Shown here: piece by piece, positions 34,808 to 47,699 of the stretch
How positions within the stretch are numbered: the stretch's first letter is position 1
How the letters are laid out: each line of letters starts with the position of its first letter
Notes under the pieces: model-generated
What the model was told of the DNA's origin: nothing
The model's input: only the letters and a program-made list of their open reading frames with translations
Databases searched by the model: none
Translations under genes and position numbers: made by a program
DNA from: Owenia fusiformis
Taxonomy: Eukaryota; Annelida; Polychaeta; Sabellida; Oweniidae
Reading direction: 5' to 3'
Length of the DNA: 60,000 nucleotides
Assembly (NCBI GenBank): GCA_903813345.2
Contig: CAIIXF020000001.1
Coordinates: forward strand, 60,283,885-60,343,884

Positions 34808-36280
34808 CTAATTGACATCTAACTTATCTGAGATCATCTTTTTGACAACTTTCCATTTTTCACTATCAAATTTTCCATTGTTCCATGTAGAAGATAAAAT
34901 GTATCTCAACGGGAGACAGGCATTTCCGGTAAACATACCAGTCCCCTTTAAATGATGGACCTTTGACATTATCAATTCTTTACCACTGTAGGGATTAAAC
35001 TTTGCCACAATAGCTCTAGGGTAGAGATCATCTCGTTGTTGGCCGATTCTGTGGACACGGTCTATTCCAATTGGGGTTTCAATTTTCAGCTTTGTTTTGA
35101 GAAATTCATTCAAAATACCCCTAGTCTGTGTTGCGGTTTCATCTTTCACTTCATTGATTTTGAAGAATAGTAAATTGTCTCTCATGGACCGGTCTTGTAG
35201 GGATACTAAATCATTAGTGACATCAATCTGTTCTTTCTCAAGACGTTCAACGCGTCCTTCAGCAACCTGTAATCGTGATCTAACATCGTTATTGTCTAAT
35301 TTTAAAGATTCAATCTCCAATGATTGGTCTTCAATGGTAGATTTAAGGTGCTATGGAAGTTAACAGGAAATGACAAAACAGGAAGTGACAATTTTTTTGC
35401 ATTTTTAGATATTTTTTGAATAAAGATAACAGAGTTCTGGTTTGACCTCCAGTCAATTTAACTATTTCCATATATCATTTACATGACCAGGATCACAATG
35501 TGCATGGTCAGAATGACCCTAAACATGATGAAATAACCTTTTTAGCCCTTTGAAAGTGTGACTGAAAAAAAGCTAAAAGTAGGAGCCTAGGGATAGTCAC
35601 TAAACAGAATCTTTTGAATTTTTCAGAAAATGTGCCCAATATAATGCTCTAACTAGTACAATCTTTGAAATTTTAGAAAATTGTCTTAAACAAAAATGGC
35701 GGTCATAAAAAGGAAAATAGATCACTTTTCAAATCAGTTTTTTCATTTTTTTTCTTTTTCTATGAATGATATCAAATTTTCAAAGATTGTATCATTTAGA
35801 GCAATATATTGGGCACATTTTCTGAAAAATTCAAAAGATTCTGTTCAGTGACCTTCCCTACGCTCCTACTTTTAGCTTTTTTTCAGTCACACTTTCAAAG
35901 GGCTAAAAAGGTTATTTCATCATGTTTAGGGTCATTCTGACCATGCACATTGTGATCCTGGTCATGTAAATGATATGTGGAAATAGTTAAATTGACTGGA
36001 GGTCAAACCAGAACTCTATTATCTTTATTCTAAAAATGCAAAAAAAATTGTCACTTCCTGTTTCATCATTTCCTGTTAAATTCCATGGCACCTTAAGATC
36101 ATTTAGTTCGGATTCAGAACTTTCCACAAAAGCAGCAAACTGTTCTTTGAGGAGTTGTAATTCTGTTTTTAGTTCCATATCATTTGATTGTGTTGATTTA
36201 TTTGTATATTCAAGATGTAGAAATTCAGATGATTGAGTTCTTTGTCTATTACGTTTTTTCCTTTTTGAAGCCTCCGCCAT
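34808..36280 (-). pseudogene. LINE ORF1 (coiled coil plus nucleic-acid binding), interrupted
   Basis: ORF1 starts MAEASKRKKRNRQRTQSSEF at 36280 with a basic N-terminus and a coiled coil (LKTELQLLKEQFAAF), breaks at 36096, and resumes at 35346 with a further coiled coil and an L1-ORF1-like segment (NLLFFKINE; GIDRVHRIG; PRAIVAKF; ILSSTWNNGKFD). It would bind the LINE RNA. The break is the fold-back element at 35347-36092; ignoring the element and one TTAA, the two parts are in the same frame. Confidence 0.8.
35347..36092. mobile_element. 746-bp TTAA-flanked fold-back element inside LINE ORF1
   Basis: The two halves are inverted repeats of about 340 bp around a short centre near 35735. Ends are GGTGC(T/C)ATGGAA(G/T)TTAACAG, directly flanked by TTAA on both sides (35343-35346 and 36093-36096). 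A TTAA target duplication is typical of piggyBac-type insertion, though the ends do not start with the usual CCC. No coding content. Confidence 0.88.
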
Positions 36281-36370
36281 AGTCAGTGATATCAGATTTA
36301 TGATCAGTGGGCAGACCAACGATTGTGTACATGTCTCATATATATTCACATGTTATTATAATCCATTGAA

Positions 36371-37472
36371 ATAGATCTTGAGTATATACTGGCTTTGTTT
36401 ACATTTGTATAACTGGGTTGGCAAGTCATATTGCACTTTTATTTTCACATCCATTTATTTTTCCTAACTTTAAACTCATTTTTGGCATTAATCCACTATA
36501 TATGTGTATAAATTTTATATCACCTGCCTGGTATACATGTTTATATATCCAAATATCCTTCCAACAGTGTGAAAAACACTCGTCAGTATTAATTTTTCAG
36601 GTTTTCACTAATATGCTGTATAGTGAATAATATGATATATTTAGAGATATTTATTGATGAAAATCAAAATTATATTATACTCAATCGATTGAGTATTTTG
36701 TTCAAAATTGTAATCAGTTTTGGACAGAATACTCAATCTTCTGGGCACCCGGCCGATGAATCGGAGCATATGTGACCCCCGGGATGTCACCTAGGCATCA
36801 GACAGTATACAACTACAAGCCCGGGCTGGGACTACAAGTGATATATATATATTTAAATGTACACATTCATTTGATTCTGCAGTTATGGGCCAACTATTGG
36901 CATGATTGTTAAGGAGATGATCAGATCGAGATAAAATCCATTGTATCATTCTGGGTTTTTCTTTGAAATATTTGATAAATTTTTCTTTCACATGTCATGG
37001 TGACATTTCCTCATCAATCAGCATCGGCATCCATCAAATGCTATCATTTGAACAAATACTATTATTGATAATTAATAATGTTTCGAGGCATTGCCAGGGT
37101 AATCTGCTATTGTTAAGAAAATGTGGCTCATGATCAGATTGTATGAAGTAATTTTAAATTTAGTCAATAAGCAGTGAATAATTTTGATTGTTAACTTTTA
37201 CATGTTATATTAATTACTTGTGCTACAGTAGTTGATTTCCAAAGTAATACAGATACATTGAGTTCATATTATCAAAACACATAGTTTTGTTAATTTTAAT
37301 GTATTGAATGCTGTTGACCCCAGTTAGGGTATAATCTTCGATTTCAGAACTCCTATTCCAAATAATACATATTCACGATAACATAGCTTGTTACTGGTTG
37401 AGACTCAATCAATCAGATAGATAATGAGGATTTCATGATATCCCAATATGATAACTGGGGATATGATGATAT
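36371..37472. other. Intergenic DNA, nothing recognised
   Basis: AT-rich sequence. A short inverted repeat, CTCAATCGATTGAGTATT against AATACTCAATC, spans about 36681-36738. I see no exon or RNA gene. Confidence 0.5.
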
Positions 37473-37800
37473 CCCCATGTTAAGTCAATGTTGTATATCC
37501 TCATGTTAAGTCAAGGTTGCACATCTCCATGTTAAGTCAATGTTGTATATCCCCATGTTAACTCAATGTTGTATATCCCCATGTTAAGTCAATGTTGTAT
37601 ATCCTCATGTTAAGTCAAGGTTGCATATCTCCATGTTAAGTCAATGTTGTATATCCCCATGTTAACTCAATGTTGTATATCCCCATGTTAAGTCAATGTT
37701 GTATATCCTCATGTTAAGTCAAGGTTGCATATCTCCATGTTAAGTCAAGGTTGCATATCTCCATGTTAAGTCAATGTTGTATATCCCCATGTTAAGTCAA
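37473..37800. repeat. 26-bp minisatellite
   Basis: About 12.5 copies of a 26-bp unit, CCCCATGTTAAGTCAATGTT followed by GTATAT. Variant types (CCCC, CCTC or CTCC starts; AATG or AAGG) alternate in a pattern that suggests a three- to four-unit higher-order repeat. Confidence 0.92.
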
Positions 37801-38844
37801 TTCTCATTTTCCCCCAGAAAGACACTGGTTGATTAATGATTAAGCCTTAAACAGTAGAAATATGTTACTGAGTACATGTATATCTAAAATAAATCAATCC
37901 CAAATACAGAATGTAGTTGCAATAGGGGACCTTAACAGGAGATTTCACTTGGTTTTTGGTTACCTCTAAGACTGAATGGGCAAATTGTAAACTTTTGTTG
38001 TACACCTTAACTTCATTGTGCTGCTTACCTGAACCACATACTTCTTACCTTGACTGGTCAGATCGATAATAATGTTAAATGAGGTTTGCAATGAAGGTAC
38101 ACAATTTTCCCTGTCAACCTCTGGATCCGATTCACGATGCTATGACAGGCAGTAATCAGTACCGTATATATATCTTTGGCTAGAATTATAGAAATGTCTT
38201 AAATACAAGACCAAAGTTGTTCAATCGTGACAGACGAGATTAGAAAATCCTCTTCAATTATGTCATTTCTTTTTGACGATGACACCCGTCGTATAAAATC
38301 AAACGTGAAACGTAGCAAAAAAGTGATTTGAAGAAGGGTTCTCATAAAACCACTCGCATTTTCAAGAAGCATGTTAACTGTTCAGCTTGAGGTTAGCTTC
38401 ATGTCATTGTAGTAGACGATAACGTACTTCGTTATAGGCTAAGTCAAAATTAAACTTGAAATCGAACCATAATCAGCCAAGAGATTATAATTGAAGATGG
38501 AAAACGTTGATCACAGCACGATATCCGAACTACTCGAATGAACATTCTTGCCCGCCTGACTTGCATTTTACAATCAAAACGTTATTCACATGTTTAAGTT
38601 AACTTATACATGCTAAATATTATGGCTATAAAAACTTTATATTCTCAGTAAAACCAGGTGCACCTACGAATTTTGCATATGCGCTATATTACTTAGCTTG
38701 ATTGATTGACGTTCCTGTTAGTAAAAGTTGGACTTTGATTGGCGTTTTTATGAAATTTATTACTTTATTAAATCTATTTCTTTGACTTGTCGTATATCAC
38801 TGTCTGTATTTTCAATAGATTAATTATAGATGATGTATTTCTTT
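37801..38844. other. Intergenic DNA, nothing recognised
   Basis: No exon, RNA gene or bounded repeat seen between the minisatellite and the TIR element at 38852. Confidence 0.5.
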
Positions 38845-38851
38845 GAATATC

Positions 38852-40234
38852 ATACCTGCCAACCTACCGTATTTTTACGGGAATCTACCGTAAATTTTTC
38901 ATTTTTCCGTAAAAGAATGACAAACTTCCGTAAAAAAATACCATGTTTTTCCCGTAAAAACGCCCGTAAAAAAATCTACCGTATTTTTTTCGAAATGTAC
39001 CGTAGATTTATTTTTTAAAAACTCGTTTCTTCCATGAGAACGGCCGTAAAATCTACCGTAAATTTTTGAAAATCTACCGTAAATTTTCGAAAATCTACCG
39101 TACATTTTCGAAAATCTACCGTAAATTTTCGAAAATCTACCGTATTTCTGCTAAAATCAACAGTATTCTTGTTCAAACTACCGGAAAATTTCCCGTTATT
39201 GTTGGGAAATGCTGAAAAATTGAAGTCATTGATATCATGAGAGACTTGCGAGTAAACAAATCAATTTTCAATACCATATGATTTCAATGTTATATGAACA
39301 TTATGTCTGTCATTTCAATTCGTTAAAGTGATAGATCATCTAAGATGGTGAGTAAAAACGTGTAAAATCCATATTTTGTATTTCAGTAAATGTTTCATTG
39401 GTACCAAATAGCACGGACATATAGTGACTTACCCCACATAATTAATGACATATTGCACATAAAATCATGTGGGGTAGGTCAAATTCTTCCACAAAACTAG
39501 TTATTTTAAAATGTACCGCAAAAACTCCCGCATTTTTTCCAAATTTACCGAAAAGTACCGCAGTTTTGGCAAATCTTCCGCAAAAGTACCGGTTTTTCAA
39601 AAAATTACCGTAAAAACTACCGCAATTTTCAAAATCTACCGTAAAACTACCGCATTTTTGGCAAATCTTCCGCAAAAGTACCGGTTTTTCAGAAAATTAC
39701 CGTAAAAACTACAGCAATTTTCAGAATCTTCCGCAAAACTACCGCTTTTTCAAAAAACTACCGTGAAAACTACCGCATTTTTTCAAAATCTACCGTAAAA
39801 CTACCGCATTTTTTCAGAATCTTTCGCAAAACTACCGGTTTTTCAAAAAACTACCGTAAAAACTACTGCATTTTTTAAAATCTACCGTAAAACTACCGCA
39901 TTTTTCTAAATCTTCCGCAAAACTACCGCTTTTTTCGAATTTCTACCGTAAAATTACATTCTTTTCAAAAATCTACCCCAAACCTCTGAAACTACAGTAT
40001 TTTTTTAAAATCTACCGCAAAAACTACCGTTTATTTTATAAATCTACCGTAAAAACTACCTTTTTTTAAAACTACCGCAAAAACTACCGTTTTTTCTAAA
40101 ATCTACCGCAAAAACTACCGCAATTTTGTTGAAAAATACCGCAAAAACTACCGTATTTTGAAAAAATCTACCGCAAAAATACAGCAATTTTAAAAAAATC
40201 TACCGCAAAATTTTGGTCTTAGGTTGGCAGGTAT
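38852..40234. mobile_element. 1383-bp TIR element filled with ACCGTAAAA-type repeats
   Basis: Perfect 14-bp terminal inverted repeats ATACCTGCCAACCT, flanked by an identical GAATATC on both sides (38845-38851 and 40235-40241), a 7-bp target duplication (8 bp, TGAATATC, if the first T is counted). The interior is almost entirely a degenerate tandem array of about 11-24 bp (CTACCGTAAA, AACTACCGCA, ATTTTTCAAAATC). The left part favours CCGTAAATTTTCGAAAATCTA, the right part CCGCAAAAACTACCG. The longest open frames are simple read-through of the repeat. The size of the duplication suggests hAT-type transposition. Confidence 0.85.
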
Positions 40235-40241
40235 GAATATC

Positions 40242-41791
40242 CTGTTAGTTATGAATACACAGACTGCAAATCATATTTTGTAAATGCAAGTCTTGACATG
40301 AGCGTTTAGTCAAATAGGATATATTTCATTCTATATTGTCCTTGTTATAGATTATTCAGAGATGACAAAGTCTAAGTAAACATGAAATAAAGTCGTTACT
40401 GACCAGATATATTCAAATTGCCATGGCAATATATTTTTTCATTTTGAACTATAGACTTTATATAGAGATGTGATGTATGTATGTGTCTATGCATATCTTT
40501 ATTTCCCTTTATGAAAAGGAGATGCATGTGTATGTGATGACTCTCAGAATGCTCTAGAAAGAATTTCAATATTGTGCAGTTTTGTGGATCTTTTCTTTTG
40601 GGATTACGTAGATCTAGTTGAGCAAATGAGGGTCAAACAAAGACGCTATATTATTTGTCGAAGGGAATTTAGATACACATGTATCATTAGGAGTACGGAA
40701 ATGGAGTAAAAATATAGTAACATTACGAAAGTTTGCATGTTACAAATTTGATCAAATAATACTTTCATGAACAGGGGCCAATTTTCAACATGGAAAATGG
40801 GGATTTGGACTTTTGACCTCAAATGGTCTTTTCAGAAAATCAATTAAATGTTGACCTCTTTGAAGCAGTAGTTTTTCAATGGTTCAGTTCAACTTTGAGA
40901 CAAGTGAATCTTCATAAGCAGGCTAGATCCCCAAATCTGACACTCTCAACTTTCAAATGGTATATTAGAACTTTAGGACAAAAGGGCATCATTTATTTTT
41001 CACTAAGCAATATACACTAAGCATATATACTCTCGTTTGTTCAGATTTGACGAGGTATGATTATTGGTATATACTTCACTATAATAAACTGTTCTGGTGA
41101 ATTTGTTGTGAATTTGTTTCTTTCCATTGACTTTGATAACACTCTATAATTACCAATTTGTTTTTAAACAAAATAATGAGACAATCAATAAAACGCAGAT
41201 TTCGTTGCACATGCTCAAAGCCATTGATATCCTGTGACAAAATATTTGGTCACCTCTATCTGTCTATACTATTCTAGTGTAGTGTTCCATAAACATTGTA
41301 CCATTGTTCTCGTAATATGCAAACCTTTCATTAAACGGGTTGTCAATATCTAAGTTTCTTTAGTTCTCTTTGTTCCAAGACAAATATATTTAAGCTTCTA
41401 AAATTCAAATTATGGTAAAAAGTAGGCTATAAAAATAAATTTTTAAGACTGTAATGTTCAATAAATTAAAATTTATTGTCTGATTTACAATAAACATGTC
41501 ACAGCATTAACACAAATAAGTCATTTATAAAAAAAATAATCTTAAGAATCGTAAGTTGTACGAATCTCAAATGAAAATGAATAAAACAGAAATAAGTGAA
41601 AACGTCTTGCACAACGTATATTCATAAAAAAAACATTGCAATTGGTGTAAACAGCGAACCGATGAGGAGTACAATTTAAAGCAAAAGCATTCCAGCATAA
41701 AGGGGCCTAGTTATACTGCTACATATTGATATTTCATTTTACATTTCATTTTATAAATAATCGGAATAAATAGTGTCCTGTGTAATATTGT
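40242..41791. other. Intergenic DNA downstream of the protease gene
   Basis: AT-rich; would contain the 3'UTR of the minus-strand protease gene near 41500-41791. No other exon or repeat is evident. Confidence 0.5.
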
Positions 41792-44700
41792 TTAAACCAC
41801 ACCAGTTTTGCCGGTAACCCATGACCTGACTTCAGACACACGAGTGTAGACGCCTGGTTTGAATTGTTCAGCACAACCAGATCCCCATGATACTACTCCA
41901 ACCAAAGAGTAGACACCAGAGCTTTCGCACACCAGAGGGCCACCCGAGTCGCCCTGAAACACAGACGTATGCACATCATATGAATTTGAGAAATAATTAT
42001 TTTCGAAATTCATCTTGACGAAATGTATGAAAAGACGATGTCATATTTAACGTTGGGCATTATTTGTTCACTCCATCCGAGACTTCATATACTTATTAAA
42101 CAGCATTTGGAAAAAACACTATTATATATTTGATAAATGTTGAGTCTGCCTTTGCATCATTTCTCAGGATCACCGGTGATACATGTATGTCTTACTTGGC
42201 AAGAATCCTTTCCACCGATGTCAAATCCAGCACAGACCATGTTATTGGTAATGAGGCCACCGTAATGGAAGTTATCGTTGCACACACTATTATCGTAAAG
42301 GGGAACTGCAACCTGGTTGAGTTTGGTGTTGTCCCCAGTACCTGAAACACAAGAAAGGACCCTTGATATCGGAATCAAAGCATGTGCCATCACATTATTT
42401 AAGATCGGACTTCACTGCTATAGCAGCTAAAGAAAGCATTGAAATACCCTTGGAATGAGGATTGTGCCTCCGAAATCTAACAAAAATGATTTATCCATTG
42501 ATTCGTTTCACTCAAACAGACTCAAACATTAAAATGGTGACATGGTCACGGTAATGTGAAAATGCGATGATTGTTAAGAATGCGTATCATTGTAAACGTC
42601 TGTGTGTGTTTCCTTACCACGGACTCAAAGTTACCATTTCTACCAACCTTCTGTGTTTCCCCAGCCAGTAACAGTACATGAAGTCCCTGCTGCGGGAGTG
42701 GCGGACGCAAGACAACACGTTTTGATTCTTGAAGACAGCGTAACGGATTCAGAGAGCCTCAGAACAGCAACGTCGAAATCGAACGCGTTTCCACTCGTTG
42801 GATTGTAATTCTCATGGATAATGATCTGGGAGATACCTCTGGTGACTTCGTTACCGGAGACCGAGTTCTGATCATGCTGGCCGAGAACAGCAGTGTAGAA
42901 GGATGTAATCTGTGCGCTGGAAGAACATTGATAAAACGAGTCACATAAAATGCTCAGCAGTCCAAGTAGTCATCTTCGTTCACTCGACTCCCCTCGGTTG
43001 TGATGTTGGAACACTTTTTGTTCTTACGTTGGAACGCAGGAATAAAGAACATCATGTTTTACTCATGGCATGATCTTCATCCAGTCATGAATAAAACTCA
43101 CATCGTCTTCATTTCACCAAATACTAGCATCTCCAAATGTACTCATTTATGGCGTACATTCTAAACAAGATAAGCTATCATTTTTACAACATGTGAAAAT
43201 ATATAGCGAGAGACTTGCAATACAAAAATGAATATAGATCAGGTGTTACTAATAATAACTTACTCGAAGACACAATGGGCGGCAGTGAGGATCCAAGTGT
43301 CACTGATCAGGGTTGCTCCACAAAAATGTGCTCCAAGGAGCAGGAGGTCTACCTGCCAGGGCCAACTGTTGGGCGTTGCCTCAACCCCTCCGACAATCCT
43401 AATGCCATCATAAGCTGACCTAATGGATTGAACTCCACATTGAGTGAATGTTTCAACTGTAGTTGTAGCTGCAGCCGTGGTTGATGTCACAGTTGGAGTA
43501 TTAGTTACAGTTGCCCCATCTGTATAACCGGGGCACGACGAAAATTTATAGTGATCGATGTTGCTGATTGACCCAAGTACATTACAAGCTGTGTTGAAAT
43601 CGTGTGTCCAACAGGACATGTCATTCTTGTTGTAGTCAATTGCAAGACACCCTGCTAACGTAGATTGACAGTAGTTGATACACTCGGTGGCTGTCACATT
43701 TGTAAGTGACTGGGTTCCTCCGAATATCAAACTTCCAGGGTATACGGAGACACCCCCGATGACACCCGCGGGAACGGCTGTTGTCGTACCCCCCACGCTG
43801 ACTGTTACGGATGAACTAGATCCATCAGTGCAATTGATGAATCTGTAATGGCTAACGCCGGTCAATGAATTCAATGTTCCACATGCAGATGCATTTGTGT
43901 GGAAATAACATGTATTAACCCTTATGTCGAAATCAATAGCCACACATGTGCTGTCAAGGAAACAGGCCAAAAGGCAGGCATCAACGTTGTCGTAGGCAGT
44001 CTGGAGGGTGCCCCCGAACACCAACTGATTGTAGAATAGAGTGGCGGTTGTAGTCGGGGTGGCTGTTGTTGAAACAGTGGAGATTGTTGTGGCAGTGGTG
44101 GTCGATGTGGTTGGCGCTACCGTGACAGTTGTGGGTGATGCAATTGTGACCCCTACAACAAAGCTCGGTAATTAGAGACCGCACATACTGTTTCAAAATG
44201 TGAGTAATAGTATACTATCTAGTATTTAAGATTCTAACATCACTCCTTGAGCATCAGATCTTTGATTAAAAACAGAAGGATTGCTATTTTGTCAATGCAG
44301 AGAGATGAAGTGTTCCTTATCCTTCAAAACATGACTTATCATAATACTATACTTAAACGAATATGTTCATGTACGTACCTGTTGCACAGTCGACCTTCTT
44401 GTAATGTGCTATACCATCGGAGCTGAAGAGTGTGCCACAAGAGCTAGCAGAGGAATGATGGAAACAACTGTTAGTAATAGAGTTGAAATCAATGGCCAGG
44501 CAGTCTGGTGCCACACAGAAGTTCAAACAATTGGTAAGGTCCTTGATTCTCAACATCTTGGTTCCTCCGAGAGCAAATGAACCCAGGAATGTTAAAGCTA
44601 AAATAGATGGGATAGATATACTTTAGATTACAGTTTGCAATGACAATGTTGGAATGTCTGTCAACATTAATTAAATGAAGAGATAATTGTAGCTAATTAA

Positions 44701-47078
44701 GGAGGCATTCACCTGTGGTACAAGGGGACCTCTTATAATGCGTACATCCAGCCTTTGCGCTGAATGCGTTGCATGCAGTAGTAGCAGTGTGAGTCCAACA
44801 GCCCCCTGTGTTTGAGTTGAAATCAATGGCTGTGCATGTGCCGGTACATGCGGCCAGACACCCGGCAAGAGTTGTGGCAGAGTTTGCAGTGCCGCCGAAG
44901 ATGTGGTTTCCGGCGTATGTTGAGCTAGCCTCAGGAACAAATGCTGAAATAATTGGTGATTTCATTCACGTTAGCCCAGCACTTTTCACATGGAATGGAC
45001 TTCCGAACTCCATTTTAAGAAAATCCTTTTCAAAATCTAAGTGAATGTCTAAACTTTTTAAAAAGTTGATTCTTGCATTTACTCATCTTGATTGTAAAGT
45101 ATTAGTACAGTTATATACAGTATCTATCAGTACTTACTGCAGTCAATCAATCTGTAATGGGCGCAGCCAGATTTGCTCATGAGGTTGTTACATGCGTTCG
45201 GAATGTCAAAATGCAGCCAGCATCCATTGCTGTTGCTGTTGAAGTCGAGTGCTACGCAGCCAGCAGTTGTCTCACATGCCAAGATACAGGCGTTGAGTGT
45301 TGATACGGCTTGTTCAGTACCCCCGAACACAAATGAGTTGTTAAATGATGCTGAATGAAAAAATAGATAATCATCAATGGCAATCATACAGACGTAATGA
45401 CTCAAAACTCTTTATCATTTCATGTGATTGATTTACGAACTCACCAACAACTGCTCTGGAGTTATGAGATCTTTCATTTTGTCTAGGGGGAGGGGATGTG
45501 GGTTTACGGGGAGGTGGTGTCGTCATAGGTCTGTAGGCGGCATCCTTGTTTTCCTTGCTGTACATATACATGCCCTGCTTGCTGTTCTCCATGTAGTTAG
45601 AGTACATCGAATCTCTGCTATTCTCTGGCTCTGCAACTGGTTCCTCTACCATTCTATAACTGTTGTCATTGATGAGTCGCCCAAATGCATCCTCTGGCTC
45701 AGCTTTAGGTTCGTTGATGTAGCGTCCAAATGCATCAACTGGCTCAGCTTTAGGTTCGTCGATGTAACGTCCGAATTCATCCATCATTGGTTCGGGCTCT
45801 GGTTCTGGCTCTGCCTGAGACCAATCCTGGCGAGCACTCTGGGCATAGATCTGTTGACGGATATGGTATGGGATATCTCTTGGAGCTTCTGTGACGGGAC
45901 GCCGCATGTTTGAGACACCAGCCATCAACTGGTCCCTGAAACCTGAAACATTGACATCTCTGTTTTTGAGAAAAGAAAAATGTCGCCTGATTTTAACTAC
46001 AGAAACACAATTCGATTTTTCTTTGGAAACTCTCCTACACTCTGAGATATTAAATCCAGTAATATGTTAACGATGGCTCGATAGTTATCATGGTTAGAGA
46101 AAGTGTTCTTTATACAATAACTACTCCTACTTTAGCTTTAAATGGTGCTTAAAAGATCATTATTTGAATGATTCCCCCTTTAAAAGGGCCTTCCTTGTCT
46201 TGATTGAATTGTAATCAAGTCATTTTATTAATCAAAGGAGGGGGACCATATTTGAACAGAATCAATTAAAGTTTTACACTAATGGAAAAGTACTGTACTT
46301 TGCGCGTTGTCACATCCTTGCCCATGAACCGTACAAGGTGATCCCTCGTATCCATTGGTGAAGGTTTGGGGAACACCAGTGTTGGGGCCACAGTACATCT
46401 TTTGTGGCTTGACGTTGGTCAAGGATCCCTCTGGGGTGCATACGTAGTAAGAACAGATACTGGTAACATCCCGGATATACTCTCCCGCCACATCGCAATC
46501 TGTAAGGTAAATGCTGGCGAATCATACTTTATTATAAGGAATAACGACAATTTTTTTACTTGACAAAAAGGTTTTTAAAATGGGTGAGTAGATTCACGAT
46601 GAGATTATGGCTGCCTAATTTCTAAGAAATGAATAAACTATTTGGATTTGAAATATGTCTAACTTGTGCCCCGGTCACATTTGCAACGTTAACCGTGTGC
46701 TCTAAACTTCTATTTCTATGGCCAATAGAAATTAAAATGAAAAGGACGTAAAGATTAGGTTAAAAGGGATACATCAGAGACCGACCTTGAACTTCGAGTC
46801 GACTGCGGAATTTCTCGATTTCGGGGTAGGCCATGTCTCACTTATCCTAGCCATATTATTTTTACTGTCAATCGTTGAAAAAATAAAAGCTCATTTCGTT
46901 ATAAATTGAAAGCACATCAGAATCGGAATGATGATTTGAGAAATATTCAATATCTATTAACAATGGTGGTAATTACTAAATATAATCTAAATTTTTACTT
47001 ACCTTTCATTGGCAATCCATGTATATCGTTAATCCGAAGAGCCCCTATGAGGGTGACAATACATAGCGTCACCAACAT
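41792..47078 (-). CDS. Secreted modular trypsin-like protease with chitin-binding-like and five PAN-like modules
   Basis: Ten exons join in frame to 967 residues: 47003-47078, 46299-46499, 45445-45942, 45138-45350, 44713-44943, 44379-44597, 43264-44152, 42648-42916, 42196-42341 and 41792-41953. Order: signal peptide [14 protein letters not shown]; a Cys-rich domain (26-92) with SICSYYVC resembling a chitin-binding type 2 (peritrophin) domain; an acidic/Pro linker with repeated DAFGR(Y/L)IN and PKAEP motifs (93-258); five PAN/Apple-like modules (three in single exons, two in exon 7); a Thr-rich linker; and a trypsin domain from RIVGG (about 730). The catalytic triad is complete: TAAHC, DFDVAVL and GDSGGP, with DSCQGDSGG predicting trypsin-like cleavage after Lys/Arg. 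All junctions from exon 1 to exon 6 are phase 1. Likely an extracellular, matrix- or chitin-associated zymogen; no named orthologue recognised. Confidence 0.87.
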
Positions 47079-47699
47079 AATGACGAAGTGACTAGTTTGG
47101 TAAAAGGAAGTGAACCAATACAACTACATAACATAAGTAATATGACATAAAAGGGATGGTTAAATTGGGACATTTCAACATCCTAACAAATATTATTAAT
47201 AACAATTGAATGCGAATTGCTTTGGGCGTTTTCACTCGTTTCTCTAGTCCGGAAAAGCGTGCACAGGTATTGTACCTATCTAATATCACACGGGGCTACT
47301 ATCTGATTAATATATGATATCGCAATCAAAATGTAATTAGCCAAAAAAGTGTGATTTTTATTTCAACAAATTGATTGATATGGTTACTTTTGGCAAGAAT
47401 TGTTTTATTAAAATATTTTGGACTCACACTTTCCTTGTCACGTCTAGATCTATTTTCTAAAAATCCCCATAGTGTATACCGTAGTTTACTTGAGCAAACT
47501 TACTTTTCGGCCAGATTTATGAACTCATATTTGAGATTATAAGAAATATATCAGTAGTTCATTTGTACATGTTGCTTGCAATTTGGTCATCTGATTCTGC
47601 CCTAATGTTTTCGCAATTTTTGAAAGTTAATTCACCCAAAATTTCCGGGTTTGACAAATATGCTGTGACGACCAATCGTGTTGGAAAGAACTGAAAAGA
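47079..47699. promoter_or_regulatory. Upstream region of the protease gene
   Basis: The 620 bp before the protease start codon (minus strand) should contain its promoter. No TATA box or other specific signal can be named; assignment rests on position alone. Confidence 0.3.

Larger units (their letters stand above)
30391..36370 (-). mobile_element. CR1/L2-like LINE retrotransposon, nearly full length
   Basis: The element reads on the minus strand: 5' part with ORF1 (start codon 36280), a spacer of about 1.1 kb, ORF2 with endonuclease and reverse transcriptase, an AT-rich 3'UTR and a 3' end of GAAATTGAATTGAAT at 30391. The 3' TTGAAT-type repeat and the RT motifs place it in the broad CR1/L2 group. 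The 5' boundary is approximate and I could not identify a target-site duplication. ORF1 is split by a fold-back element and ORF2 by a one-base shift, so this copy is not functional as written. Confidence 0.85.

Noticed and set aside
36036-36349. Continuation of ORF1 as a 120-residue protein ending in the fold-back element
   Set aside because: The last part is translated transposon end; ORF1 proper breaks at the TTAA.
38830-39705. Open frames made of repeated SKIYGRF- or FRKLP-like residues
   Set aside because: Simple read-through of the ACCGTAAAA repeat inside the TIR element.
45428-45913. Plus-strand 161-codon frame antisense to the protease linker exon
   Set aside because: Antisense shadow of the acidic/Pro repeat; the minus frame is joined in phase to neighbouring exons.
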